Shown: positions 1-7,879 of the stretch, piece after piece
Layout: each line of letters opens with the position of its first letter
Numbering within the stretch: position 1 is the first letter of the stretch
Assembly (NCBI RefSeq): GCF_900188425.1
Contig: NZ_FZON01000011.1
Location: 1 to 64,000 of the forward strand
DNA length: 64,000 nt
Direction: 5' to 3'
Origin: Antarctobacter heliothermus
GTDB lineage: Bacteria; Pseudomonadota; Alphaproteobacteria; Rhodobacterales; Rhodobacteraceae
The notes under the pieces: model-generated
What the model saw: the letters and a program-made list of their open reading frames with translations, nothing else
Told to the model about the DNA's origin: nothing
Database searches by the model: none
Translations under genes and position numbers: made by a program

Positions 1-216
1 CCGTTTGCTCAGACCGGCGGCCAGCTGCTGTTCCACCTCGTCAGTCGTCTCTACGAGCGCACGTCCATCATCGTGACGACCAACCTCGACTTCGGTGAAT
101 GGCCATCGGTCTTCGGAGACGCCAAGATGACGACAGCGCTACTTGATCGCCTTACCCACCACTGCGACATCGTCGAAACCGGCAACGAGAGCTGGCGCTT
201 CAAGACCAGGGAGTAA
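1..216 (+). CDS. istB: IstB-like ATP-binding protein of an IS21-family element, C-terminal fragment
   Basis: The open frame enters at base 1 and stops with TAA at 214-216, leaving 71 C-terminal residues. The residues TTNLDFGEW (26-34) and the ending [11 protein letters not shown] are typical of the C-terminus of IstB, the AAA+ helper ATPase of IS21-family transposition; TTN corresponds to the sensor-1 region. Walker A and B lie outside the window. The IS end follows 131 bases later, as expected because istB is the last gene of IS21 elements. Whether the element is intact cannot be judged here. Confidence 0.9.
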   Translation, partial: PFAQTGGQLLFHLVSRLYERTSIIVTTNLDFGEWPSVFGDAKMTTALLDRLTHHCDIVETGNESWRFKTRE

Positions 217-295
217 CCCAGGCCCCGCTGGCCCGACGCGGCTGCGCTGTGTGATGGCTACACCGCATCGGGCCAGCTACCCCTGCGCAAAATAA

Positions 296-347
296 GGGGG
301 TCATTTTTGGGCGCCGATAGGGGGTCAGGATTGCGTGCCGATTGACA
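296..347 (+). repeat. Duplicated terminal repeats of the IS21-type end
   Basis: Two related blocks lie head to tail. One starts GGGGGTCA at 296 and runs to GCGCCGAT at 311-318. The second starts GGGGGTCA at 320 and runs to GTGCCGATTGACA, ending at 347. Repeated blocks of this kind are the transposase-binding sites of IS21-family ends. The IS boundary is placed at 347. Confidence 0.65.
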
Positions 348-846
348 CGTCCAGCCGTGCCGGATTTCGCGCTGCCTCCTTTCTCTGCGCTCATCGTGCG
401 GTCCTGAACGGCACCTTCATTCCGTCCGTCATTGCGAAGATATGGAACGGTCCAGTGCACGCAGAAAAATTTTCCGGCCTGCAACACCAGAATATTCTGG
501 CGGACCCCACTGAGGCGGCTCTCCTTGATCCCTGTCGGCGCTCCCGAGGAGGTGGCCGATGCGGACGGGGACGCCGATCTCCCGGCGGAATGCCACGGGT
601 CTTGGGGCCAAGGTAGTCATTCGGCGTCATGGGGCCGATTGACAACCCAGGCAGAGCAATTCCGCAGCAGCGTCGAACAGAGCCGAAGTTTTTTCTTCGT
701 GCCGCGGGCTGTTGGCCAATCTCTATTTCGATTGACGGCCAAGAAAGGTCGTTCCGTCGAGGCAACAACACGGAGGGGCATCCCAGAAAACGGACAGGCT
801 TGATGCTGCCGCGATTGGCAGACGCGCAACCAGAGGAGGACCCAAC
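348..846. other. Gene-free stretch with a probable second, older IS end
   Basis: No frame here looks like a real gene; the small open frames on both strands have no recognisable family and no good ribosome-binding sites. At 634-644 the 11 bases GCCGATTGACA are identical to the IS tip at 337-347 and have the same orientation, and both sites are preceded by G-rich GTCA blocks. The simplest reading is that 348-644 is the remnant of an older IS21-like element into which the istB-bearing copy inserted. The last 200 bases must hold the promoter of the gene at 847. Confidence 0.4.
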
Positions 847-1260
847 ATGCTGCGCAAGCTACCAACGAAGACCCTGTCCGCAGACCCGCAACTCGCCGCC
901 GTGCGCGCCTTTTTCGATGAGCACGGGGCCGCGCTGTGCAATGCCGCCGGGCTGATCGACGGCGAGGCCGGTACCGCCCGCGTCCTGCGCCTCATGTCCG
1001 GACTGCGCGAAGCGTCGCGCCTGGATCGGGCGACGCGACGGCGGCTGGTCGATCTGCATCGGCTCCTGTCTCTCGACCCCGTCATCGACGCGTTCGAACC
1101 GGACCTGTCGTCTTGGATACTCCTCGACCCCGCAAGCCCAGAAGTGGAAGAGCTCTGTCTGCTCACCGACCGGCTCTATGACCTCCTGCTCGAGATCGGC
1201 GAACTGGACGACGAGCGGGACGCGCTCGCGCTCGCAATGCAGGCGCAGGACGCGGCCTGA
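847..1260 (+). CDS. Hypothetical small acidic protein, accessory region
   Basis: A 137-residue protein preceded by a strong Shine-Dalgarno (AGGAGG at 834-839). It has no signal peptide or membrane segment, is rich in Leu, Asp, Glu and Arg, and is probably all-helical. Residues 26-31 read HGAALC. The protein at 1578 has HGASLC at 27-32 followed by a similar helical stretch, so the two look like distant paralogues. No family is recognised. The setting, next to an IS and with long leaders between small genes, points to acquired DNA. Confidence 0.6.
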   Translation: MLRKLPTKTLSADPQLAAVRAFFDEHGAALCNAAGLIDGEAGTARVLRLMSGLREASRLDRATRRRLVDLHRLLSLDPVIDAFEPDLSSWILLDPASPEVEELCLLTDRLYDLLLEIGELDDERDALALAMQAQDAA

Positions 1261-1577
1261 ACCGCGGCACCGACCGTGCGCAGTTTGCGCGGTCGGCGTC
1301 ACGTCCCGGGATGACCGCAGGGCCGGATGCCCAGCATTGCATCGTCTCGAAACGTCGGCGGCGTTGAGGCGCAAGAGCAAAAAATCAGTCGCCCGGAAAA
1401 TTTCTTCTTCGTCGTCCAAAAGAACGACCAATGTTCTCGTCACCAGCACCGAAGACCAGCCTTTGAGACCAACCGAAAGGACCCTGCAACGCCCGACTTC
1501 TCCCCGCGACGGAACATGACGCCGATGAATCAGGCACACCAGCACCGTTTCCGCCACCGCATGAAAGGGAGAACATC

Positions 1578-1928
1578 ATGCTCAATACGACCACCCTCGA
1601 TACCGCCGAGGCCCGCCTCGGCGCGGCCTACGCGGCGGAGCAGCACCTCCGCCGTCACGGCGCGAGTCTCTGCGACCTGCTCGACGCGCTCGACGACCCA
1701 AGCGGGTTCTCGGCGCTCTGCGACCTGCACGGCGCCTTCGGGCAGCCGATCCCGGATGCCGATGCCGTCGAGGGCGCGCTTCAGGATATCCAGCGAATCT
1801 TGGCCGACCAGACGCCATCGTCGCTCGATCGGATCGGTCATGAACGCGGTCTGCCGCCCTCCGACATGACGCGGTGGCACGGCGCGCGCGTCAGCGAGTT
1901 CCTCGTGCGGTTCCGCCATGCCGACTGA
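1578..1928 (+). CDS. Hypothetical small protein, probable paralogue of the gene at 847
   Basis: A 116-residue acidic, probably all-helical protein with a Shine-Dalgarno (AAGGGAGA) just before the ATG. HGASLC at residues 27-32 and the Leu/Asp-rich helix after it match the layout of the protein at 847, though overall identity is low. Its 3' end overlaps the next gene by 11 bases, so those two are probably translated together. The 317 bases upstream contain no convincing gene. Function unknown. Confidence 0.6.
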   Translation: MLNTTTLDTAEARLGAAYAAEQHLRRHGASLCDLLDALDDPSGFSALCDLHGAFGQPIPDADAVEGALQDIQRILADQTPSSLDRIGHERGLPPSDMTRWHGARVSEFLVRFRHAD

Positions 1929-2316
1929 CGCAGGAGCACGCTGTGCCCTTCAGGTGGCGCGCAAGCGCCGCCTGAGCGTCTATCCCGATCGGTTCGGGAT
2001 GGAGCAGGACATCTGCGACGTGACAATGTGGCTCGTCGAAAAGTATGGCCTGTCTCGGGTCCACGTTTTTGTGGATCGGCATTACATCCATGTCGGCCGT
2101 GAAATGGCCGGCGTCACCGTCATGACCTCGCCGAGAAATCCGGCGCGGCTGACCGAAGCGGCGCACGAGGCGTTCGTCGCACTCGGTTACACGATCGAAG
2201 ATACGCGCGCAGATATCTACGGTCACCAACACTGCGATGGCCATCATTCGAGGCACGAGGCCATACGGGCCTACGCGCGCATCGAGAGCGCGCTACTGTG
2301 CTGGCGATCACCATAG
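1918..2316 (+). CDS. Hypothetical protein, 132 residues, accessory region
   Basis: This gene overlaps the one before it by 11 bases and ends 24 bases before a strong terminator, so it is the last gene of the small accessory operon. The protein is soluble, with alternating strands and helices. A His-rich stretch near residues 100-113 (GHQHCDGHHSRHE) could bind metal, but this is only a composition cue. It carries no HTH, nuclease or toxin motif that I recognise. The start at 1918 has no strong Shine-Dalgarno, as expected for a translationally coupled start; in-frame starts further in are possible. Confidence 0.55.
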   Translation: MPTDAGARCALQVARKRRLSVYPDRFGMEQDICDVTMWLVEKYGLSRVHVFVDRHYIHVGREMAGVTVMTSPRNPARLTEAAHEAFVALGYTIEDTRADIYGHQHCDGHHSRHEAIRAYARIESALLCWRSP

Positions 2317-2340
2317 GAAATTCGTAAGCACCTCGGAGAA

Positions 2341-2366
2341 GGGCGGCGAAAGCCGCCCTTTTTTTT
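2341..2366 (+). terminator. Rho-independent terminator after the accessory genes
   Basis: GGGCGGC (2341-2347), a GAAA tetraloop, GCCGCCC (2352-2358) and then eight T residues. This is a perfect 7-bp GC stem with a stable tetraloop and U-tract, placed directly after the gene ending at 2316. Confidence 0.92.
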
Positions 2367-2743
2367 GCGTGTCGTTCCTTGGTCCAATACCTGCCGATCT
2401 TGCTTATCTACTTCTCGGGAAGTCTCCGAAACGGTCGCTGACGTGCGCTTCCTGGCGAATAGGCCTACGGTGAGCAAAAGCCGCTGCGAGCCACTGATTC
2501 AATAGCGTTATCCGCCCCAACCAAGTCCAAGAAAAATTCCGAAAACCGTTTCTGTCGCCCGTTTCCGGTGCCCATATCCCTCAGGACAGAGCCGAAAGCG
2601 CCTTCATGCGCGAAATGGCCGAAATAGCGGAAAATCAGGCTCTTTTACCCGATTGACCTTATTCGCTTGCGAAATGGACATTTCAAGTCCGCCGATGGCC
2701 ACTAATTGGCAGTCAGAATACAACAAGTGGACCTAGCCGATGG
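2367..2743. other. Gene-free stretch between the accessory operon and nrdJ
   Basis: The 377 bases have no credible coding frame, tRNA or IS end. The stretch is less GC-rich than its surroundings and marks the junction between the accessory segment and the conserved chromosome. A small TAGCC-GAT-GGCTA inverted repeat (2734-2746) spans the nrdJ stop codon and may be part of its 3' end. I see nothing else. Confidence 0.5.
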
Positions 2744-5245
2744 CTATTGACACTTGGAATGCCCACACGACCCGCACGTCATGCAGCCTTCGACCATGCG
2801 CAGGTCATATTGGCCGCAGTTCGGGCAGGCCGGGCCGCGGGGTTGATCGAGGTTGACGACCTGCGCCTGAGGGTCGCTTTTCAGGCCCATACCCTCACCC
2901 TCAAGGAACCCGGTCGAGATCATGTGCCGTTCGATCACGCCACCGATCGCGGCCAGGATCGAGGGGATGTATTTGCCTTGCACCCAGGCACCGCCGCGCG
3001 GGTCGAAGACGGCCTTGAGTTCCTCCACCACAAAGGACACATCGCCGCCGCGCCGGAACACCGCCGAGATCATCCGAGTCAGCGCCACGGTCCAGGCGAA
3101 ATGCTCCATGTTCTTGGAATTGATGAACACCTCAAACGGACGGCGGTGTCCGCTGACGATAATGTCGTTGATCGTCAGATAAATCGCATGCTCGCTGTCG
3201 GGCCATTTCAGCTTGTAGGTATTGCCTTCAAGCGCCTGTGGGCGGTCCAGCGGTTCGGACATGTAGACGACGTCGCCGTGGGGTTGGAGGGGTTCGGCCT
3301 CGGTTTTGGAGACAACTTCGGGCGACGAAGGTACCTTCATGAACTCCGACAATTCCTTGCCAAAAGCCGCCGAAATCGCGATGGCGTTTTCTGCGCTAGT
3401 GGAACTGCCCTTTCGAGACATGAGTTTTTTCAAGACATCCAGTGAAACCTTCGCTTCAGCAGCGACTTCCGAAGCTTTCTTCCCGGAGGTTTCCATGTGC
3501 CATTTCAGAGCCTTGCCAAAGTCGCCAAAGGTCGCCTCCGGGGTCTCCGCCGACACACTCAACACACTCCCGGTCACCGCATTGGGCCGGTAGGTCGTGC
3601 AGCCCTTGCACCCGGTCTCGAACGCCTCAAGGTACACATCCTTGAAATCCTCGAACGAGATATTCTCGGGGCAGTTGATGGTCTTGGAGATCGACGAATC
3701 CACCCATTTCTGGGCCGCCGCCTGCATCCGCACATGCTCTAGCGGGGCCAGCGTCTGGGCGTTCACGAAATACTCGGGCAGCTCCGCATCCGCGCCGTGC
3801 ATCTCGCGGTAGAGCGTCACGGCGTAGTCGGCGATCTCTTCCTCGGTCCGCGATCCGTCCTTTTGCAGCACCTTGCGGGTGTAGGAATAGGCAAAGACCG
3901 GCTCAATCCCCGACGACACGTTCCCGGCATACAGCGAAATTGTCCCGGTCGGCGCAATCGACGTCACCAAGGCGTTGCGAATGCCGTGGGCGCGCACCGC
4001 CTCGCGGACATCCTCATCCATCGCCATCATGGTGTCGCTTGCCAGATATCCCTCGGCCTCGAACAAGGGGAAAGCCCCCTTTTCCTTCGCCAATTGCACC
4101 GAGGCCAGATACGCGGCGCGGGCGATCCGCTTCAGCCAGCGCTCGGTCTGACGCGCCGCCTCCTCTGAGCCATAACGCAGCCGCACCATCAACAGCGCAT
4201 CGGCCAGCCCGGTCACACCCAGCCCGATCCGCCGCTTGTTCATCGCCTCTTGGCGCTGCGCCTCCAGCGGGAATTTCGAGGCATCGACCACATTGTCCAT
4301 CATCCGAACGGCGGTGGCGACAAGGTCGTCCAGCGCGGTCTCATCCAGATGCGCGTCGCCGGTAAAGGGATCGTTCACCAGCCGCGCCATATTGATCGAC
4401 CCCAGCAGGCAGGCCCCGTAGGGCGGCAGAGGCTGTTCACCACAGGGGTTGGTGGCGCTGATCGTCTCGCAATAGTTCAGGTTGTTCGCCTTGTTGATCC
4501 GGTCGATGAAGATCACGCCCGGTTCGGCATAGTCATAGGTGCCGCGCATGATCTTGTTCCACAGGTCGCGCGCCGGCAGCGTGTGATAGACCACACCGTC
4601 GAATTGCAGCTCCCACGGGCCATCCGCCTTGACCGCCGCCATAAAGGCATCCGTCACCAGCACCGACAGGTTGAACATGCGCAAGCGGGCCGAATCCGAC
4701 TTGGCGCCGATGAAATCCTCGATATCCGGGTGGTCGCAGCGCATGGTGGCCATCATCGCCCCGCGGCGCGACCCTGCCGACATGATGGTGCGGCACATGG
4801 AATCCCAGACATCCATGAACGACAACGGGCCAGAGGCGTCCGCCGCCACCCCGGCCACCGGAGCGCCCTTGGGCCGGATGGTAGAGAAATCATAGCCGAT
4901 GCCACCGCCCTGCTGCATGGTCACAGCCGCCTCTTTGAGCATCTCGAAAATGCCACCCATGTTGTCGGGGATGGTGCCCATGACAAAACAGTTGAACAAG
5001 GTGACAGAGCGGTTTGTCCCCGCCCCCGCCGTGATCCGCCCGGCGGGCAGGTATTTGAAATCCTCCAGCGCGGTGTAGAACCGATCCTCCCACAGGGCCG
5101 GATCAGCCTCGACAGAGGCCAGCGACCGGGCGATCCGGCGCCAGGTGTCTTCGACACTCAGGTCGATGGGCGTCCCGTCCGCCTGTTTCAGGCGGTATTT
5201 CATGTCCCATATCTGGTGTGCGATCGGGGCGGCAAAGCGCGTCAT
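2744..5245 (-). CDS. nrdJ: Adenosylcobalamin-dependent (class II) ribonucleotide reductase with an internal XRE-type HTH domain
   Basis: Makes deoxyribonucleotides with coenzyme B12 as radical source. The 833-residue protein has the reductase barrel with NPCGEQ (catalytic Cys268), TAPTG-type loops, CKGCTTYRP at its end, a C-terminal domain starting near DVVYMSEP, and a last zinc-ribbon-like module with paired Cys (807-833). Family members from related bacteria are, from memory, about 750 residues; the surplus is residues 572-638, which read as a five-helix XRE/Cro-type HTH plus linkers. The insert is lower in GC than its flanks (97 of 190 bases by hand count). The start at 5245 (MTRFAAP) follows GAGGGA; an in-frame ATG at 5287 lacks support. 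Confidence 0.95.
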   Translation of the reverse strand: MTRFAAPIAHQIWDMKYRLKQADGTPIDLSVEDTWRRIARSLASVEADPALWEDRFYTALEDFKYLPAGRITAGAGTNRSVTLFNCFVMGTIPDNMGGIFEMLKEAAVTMQQGGGIGYDFSTIRPKGAPVAGVAADASGPLSFMDVWDSMCRTIMSAGSRRGAMMATMRCDHPDIEDFIGAKSDSARLRMFNLSVLVTDAFMAAVKADGPWELQFDGVVYHTLPARDLWNKIMRGTYDYAEPGVIFIDRINKANNLNYCETISATNPCGEQPLPPYGACLLGSINMARLVNDPFTGDAHLDETALDDLVATAVRMMDNVVDASKFPLEAQRQEAMNKRRIGLGVTGLADALLMVRLRYGSEEAARQTERWLKRIARAAYLASVQLAKEKGAFPLFEAEGYLASDTMMAMDEDVREAVRAHGIRNALVTSIAPTGTISLYAGNVSSGIEPVFAYSYTRKVLQKDGSRTEEEIADYAVTLYREMHGADAELPEYFVNAQTLAPLEHVRMQAAAQKWVDSSISKTINCPENISFEDFKDVYLEAFETGCKGCTTYRPNAVTGSVLSVSAETPEATFGDFGKALKWHMETSGKKASEVAAEAKVSLDVLKKLMSRKGSSTSAENAIAISAAFGKELSEFMKVPSSPEVVSKTEAEPLQPHGDVVYMSEPLDRPQALEGNTYKLKWPDSEHAIYLTINDIIVSGHRRPFEVFINSKNMEHFAWTVALTRMISAVFRRGGDVSFVVEELKAVFDPRGGAWVQGKYIPSILAAIGGVIERHMISTGFLEGEGMGLKSDPQAQVVNLDQPRGPACPNCGQYDLRMVEGCMTCGSCGHSKCQ

Positions 5246-5439
5246 GTCAGGCGATTCCCTCAGGTGGCAGACTGGCAATCCATCCAACAGGTTGAAGATT
5301 GCGAGACGCCTTGTACCATATCCTGACGTCCGGCGGAAAGGGACTGGTTGCCCGCGCGCCCCCGGATCTGCGCACGGACACCCCGATCTTGAACCCGGCC
5401 ACCACCCCGCTATGATCTCCCGGACACGAAAGGCCTGTC

Positions 5440-5871
5440 ATGCCCGGAACAACCCATCTGCTCAAACTCAGCGCCGGCACCGAAAGCGTCGACAGCCTGA
5501 TCGACTGGCAAGGCACGCGGCGCGCCCATGGCGATGACGGACTGCCCCGGCATGTGACGCGCATGTGGCCGCGTCGCGAGGAAGAGGTGCTGAACGGCGG
5601 TTCCATCTACTGGGTGATCAAGGGGCTGATCCAGTGCCGCCAGCGCATCCTGCGGTTTGACCCGGTCACCGGGCAGGACGGAATCAACCGCTGCGCGCTG
5701 GTGCTTGACCCCGAATTGATCCGCACCGCCGCCGCGCCCAAGCGCGCCTTTCAGGGCTGGCGTTATCTGTTGCCCGCCGATGCGCCGCCCGACCTGCCCA
5801 GAACCCGCGCCAACGAAGAGCCGCTGCCACCCGAACTGGCTGGCGTTTTGGCACAAATTGGCGTCCTTTGA
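5440..5871 (+). CDS. DUF1489 family protein
   Basis: A 143-residue soluble protein of the alphaproteobacterial DUF1489 family, recognised by the block RHVTRMWP, then GGSIYWVIKG, RQRIL, RCALVLDPEL and FQGWRYL. No enzymatic role is established for the family to my knowledge. It stands alone, divergent from nrdJ, with about 190 bases between the two starts and AAAGG before its ATG. Confidence 0.88.
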   Translation: MPGTTHLLKLSAGTESVDSLIDWQGTRRAHGDDGLPRHVTRMWPRREEEVLNGGSIYWVIKGLIQCRQRILRFDPVTGQDGINRCALVLDPELIRTAAAPKRAFQGWRYLLPADAPPDLPRTRANEEPLPPELAGVLAQIGVL

Positions 5872-5919
5872 GGTCAGGATTGGCTTGTATCAATGTGAAT
5901 GCCGACCCGGTCTGATAAA

Positions 5920-5934
5920 ATTCAATTGTTGAAT
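5920..5934. promoter_or_regulatory. Inverted repeat upstream of the secreted-protein gene
   Basis: ATTCAATTGTTGAAT is a perfect 6-bp inverted repeat with a 3-base centre in an AT-rich patch 20 bases before the ATG of the next gene. Its position suits an operator overlapping a promoter. No regulator can be named. Confidence 0.35.
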
Positions 5935-5954
5935 ACAGTCATGAGGAGGTTCAC

Positions 5955-6338
5955 ATGAAACGTCTTTTACTCGCCCTGACCTTGGTGCTTGTCGCGCCAC
6001 TGGCCGCCCAGGCACAGCAGTTGATGGGATCCTACAACGCCTTTATCGGGCAGCAGGATCTGTTCAATTCCAACGGTGTGCGCCTGTCGTCCGCAGCGCA
6101 GGTGTTGCGTCAGGACAGGGCAAACTATCACCGTTTCGGCATCTCGCAGTACGGCGACGACTGGGATCCCTATTTCGGCGACATCAACAACCGGGGTCGG
6201 CTGGAACAACTGGTCAACAACCGCGGTTTGCCGCCCTATGTGGCCAACGCCATCATGAGCGGCAACATCCATATCGTCGTGAACGTCTACGGTCAGAACG
6301 GCTGGATGCAATATATCGAGATCATTGTCCCCGGCTGA
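5955..6338 (+). CDS. Small secreted hypothetical protein
   Basis: A 127-residue protein with a clear Sec signal peptide (MKR, then a hydrophobic stretch to AQA near residue 20) and an excellent Shine-Dalgarno (GAGGAGG). The mature part of about 105 residues is Asn-, Gln- and Tyr-rich without Cys, so it is probably a soluble periplasmic or secreted protein. I do not recognise the family. It is monocistronic and sits convergent to the YdcF-type gene, 26 bases away. Confidence 0.75.
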   Translation: MKRLLLALTLVLVAPLAAQAQQLMGSYNAFIGQQDLFNSNGVRLSSAAQVLRQDRANYHRFGISQYGDDWDPYFGDINNRGRLEQLVNNRGLPPYVANAIMSGNIHIVVNVYGQNGWMQYIEIIVPG

Positions 6339-6364
6339 TCATCCGCCTTCTGCGGGGCAATGGC

Positions 6365-6859
6365 CTAGCGCCCTGCCCCGCGCACCCAGTACCAGCCAAG
6401 CGCAACCCCTTCACGCGCCCAGGCCCGTACCACGCGCCACAGCGGAGCGCCGGTTAGGCGCGGGCAGTCAGTCCGCGCCCGCAGGCCGACCCGCCGCGCC
6501 ACCAGTCGCGCCCGTGCCGCGTGGTAGCGGTCGGTCACCACAATCACCTCCCGCGCGCCCAAGGCCTGCAGGATCGGTCGTGCCAGTCGCATGTTGTCCT
6601 CGGTTGTCCATGCCGCCCGCTCCAGGAACAGCACCGAATCCGGCACGCCCGCCTCACGGCAGACCTGCGCCATGACCTCGGCCTCGGACGGGGGGTGCGT
6701 CCGCTCTCCCCCGGTGAGGACAATTCCCCGGACGCTGCCGGTGTGCCATAACGCTGCCGCATGACGCGCGCGCCGCTCCAGGGCGGGGGATGGCGCACCA
6801 CCCGGCCGCACCGCCGCGCCCAGCACCAGCGCAAGGGGTTTGTCGCAGAGATCGTTCAT
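6365..6859 (-). CDS. YdcF/ElyC/SanA family (DUF218) protein
   Basis: The 164 residues carry the DUF218 pattern: LALVLGAAV at the start, IVLTGGE, SEAEVM, TTEDNMRLA, then VIVVTDRYHAARA. DUF218 proteins are Rossmann-like and some act in envelope or peptidoglycan homeostasis; the reaction is unresolved. This copy lacks the N-terminal membrane anchor of SanA and ElyC and looks cytosolic like YdcF. Start set at ATG 6859; GTG at 6865 is two codons upstream. Confidence 0.85.
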   Translation of the reverse strand: MNDLCDKPLALVLGAAVRPGGAPSPALERRARHAAALWHTGSVRGIVLTGGERTHPPSEAEVMAQVCREAGVPDSVLFLERAAWTTEDNMRLARPILQALGAREVIVVTDRYHAARARLVARRVGLRARTDCPRLTGAPLWRVVRAWAREGVALGWYWVRGAGR

Positions 6860-6956
6860 TTCCACAGAGTCGCACAGACCCTGTGCGCCGCCCAGCCCCC
6901 TCTGGCATTCCGGCGCAAGAGTTGTACGGTCTGCTCAACGCGACAGGAGGAACAGC

Positions 6957-7787
6957 ATGACCGAAAACTACACCCCGCCCAAAGTCTGGACCTGGGACAA
7001 GGAAAATGGCGGCACCTGGGGTTCTTTGAATCGCCCGATTGCCGGGCCCACCCATGACAAGGAATTGCCCGTCGGCGAACATCCTTTCCAGCTCTACTCG
7101 CAAGGCACTCCCAACGGCGTAAAAGTCACCGTCCTGCTGGAGGAATTGCTGGCCGCCGGACATGACGCCGAATACGACGCCTGGCTGATCCGCATCGGCA
7201 AGGGCGATCAGTTCGGCTCCGGCTTTGTCGAGATCAACCCGAACTCAAAGATCCCCGCCCTGCTGGACCGCTCCGATCCCGAGCCGGTCCGCGTGTTCGA
7301 ATCCGGGGCGATCCTGATGCATCTGGCCGAGAAATTCGGCGCTTTCCTGGGCGACCCGGCCAAACGGGCCGAAATGCTGTCGTGGCTGTTCTGGCAGATG
7401 GGCAGCGCGCCCTATCTGGGCGGCGGTTTTGGCCATTTCTACGCCTATGCGCCCCACCCCATGGAATACCCGATCAACCGCTTTGCGATGGAGGTCAAAC
7501 GCCAGTTGGACGTTCTGGACAAGCACCTTGCAGACAACCGTTTCATGGTGGGCGAGGACTATACCATCGCCGACATGGCGATCTGGCCGTGGTACGGGCG
7601 CACCGTGCATGGCGAAAGCTATGACGCAGGCGATTTCCTGGATGTACAAAGCTATACCAACGTGCGCCGCTGGGCCGATGAGATCCTCGAACGCCCTGCC
7701 GTGCAACGCGGCCGTCTGGTGAACCGGACAGGTGAGGGAATGTTGGAGGAACGCCACAACGCCTCGGATTTCGACGGGTTGGTCTGA
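6957..7787 (+). CDS. yghU: Glutathione S-transferase family protein, YghU type
   Basis: The 276 residues match the YghU (Nu-class) group: an N-terminal extension (MTENYTPPKVW, then GGTWGSLNRP), a thioredoxin-like domain with NPNSKIPALLD and ESGAILMHLAEKFG, and a helical C-terminal domain with YTIADMAIWPWYG. YghU proteins bind two glutathiones and show disulfide-bond reductase activity; the physiological substrate is unknown. The start is fixed by GGAGGAACAGC before ATG 6957; a longer open frame reaching back to 6840 has no such support. Confidence 0.93.
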   Translation: MTENYTPPKVWTWDKENGGTWGSLNRPIAGPTHDKELPVGEHPFQLYSQGTPNGVKVTVLLEELLAAGHDAEYDAWLIRIGKGDQFGSGFVEINPNSKIPALLDRSDPEPVRVFESGAILMHLAEKFGAFLGDPAKRAEMLSWLFWQMGSAPYLGGGFGHFYAYAPHPMEYPINRFAMEVKRQLDVLDKHLADNRFMVGEDYTIADMAIWPWYGRTVHGESYDAGDFLDVQSYTNVRRWADEILERPAVQRGRLVNRTGEGMLEERHNASDFDGLV

Positions 7788-7850
7788 ACCGGCCACAGCC
7801 CCCGGACTGGCGGATTTTCTCTGGCCGACAGACACGGCCACATGCTTAAG

Positions 7851-7879
7851 TGGGTGGAAATTCTAGGAGTTTCCACCCA
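7851..7879 (+). promoter_or_regulatory. RNA hairpin that presents the Shine-Dalgarno of the next gene in its loop
   Basis: TGGGTGGAAA (7851-7860) pairs perfectly with TTTCCACCCA (7870-7879). The 9-base loop TTCTAGGAG holds the only Shine-Dalgarno (AGGAG, 7865-7869), and the last paired base is the A of the ATG at 7879. A 10-bp stem at this place should limit ribosome access; GGA in a hairpin loop is also what CsrA/RsmA proteins bind. The structure is seen directly; the regulation is inferred. Confidence 0.5.

Larger units (their letters stand above)
1..347 (+). mobile_element. IS21-family insertion sequence, right end
   Basis: This stretch holds the istB fragment followed by a non-coding tail that ends in GCCGATTGACA at 337-347. 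IS21-family elements end in CA and carry several internal repeats near each tip, and that layout is visible here. The left part (istA and the start of istB) is outside the window, so target-site duplication cannot be tested. Confidence 0.75.

Noticed and set aside
429-620. A 63-residue minus-strand frame in the IS-flanked gap
   Set aside because: No ribosome-binding site, no family, and it lies in probable IS-end DNA.
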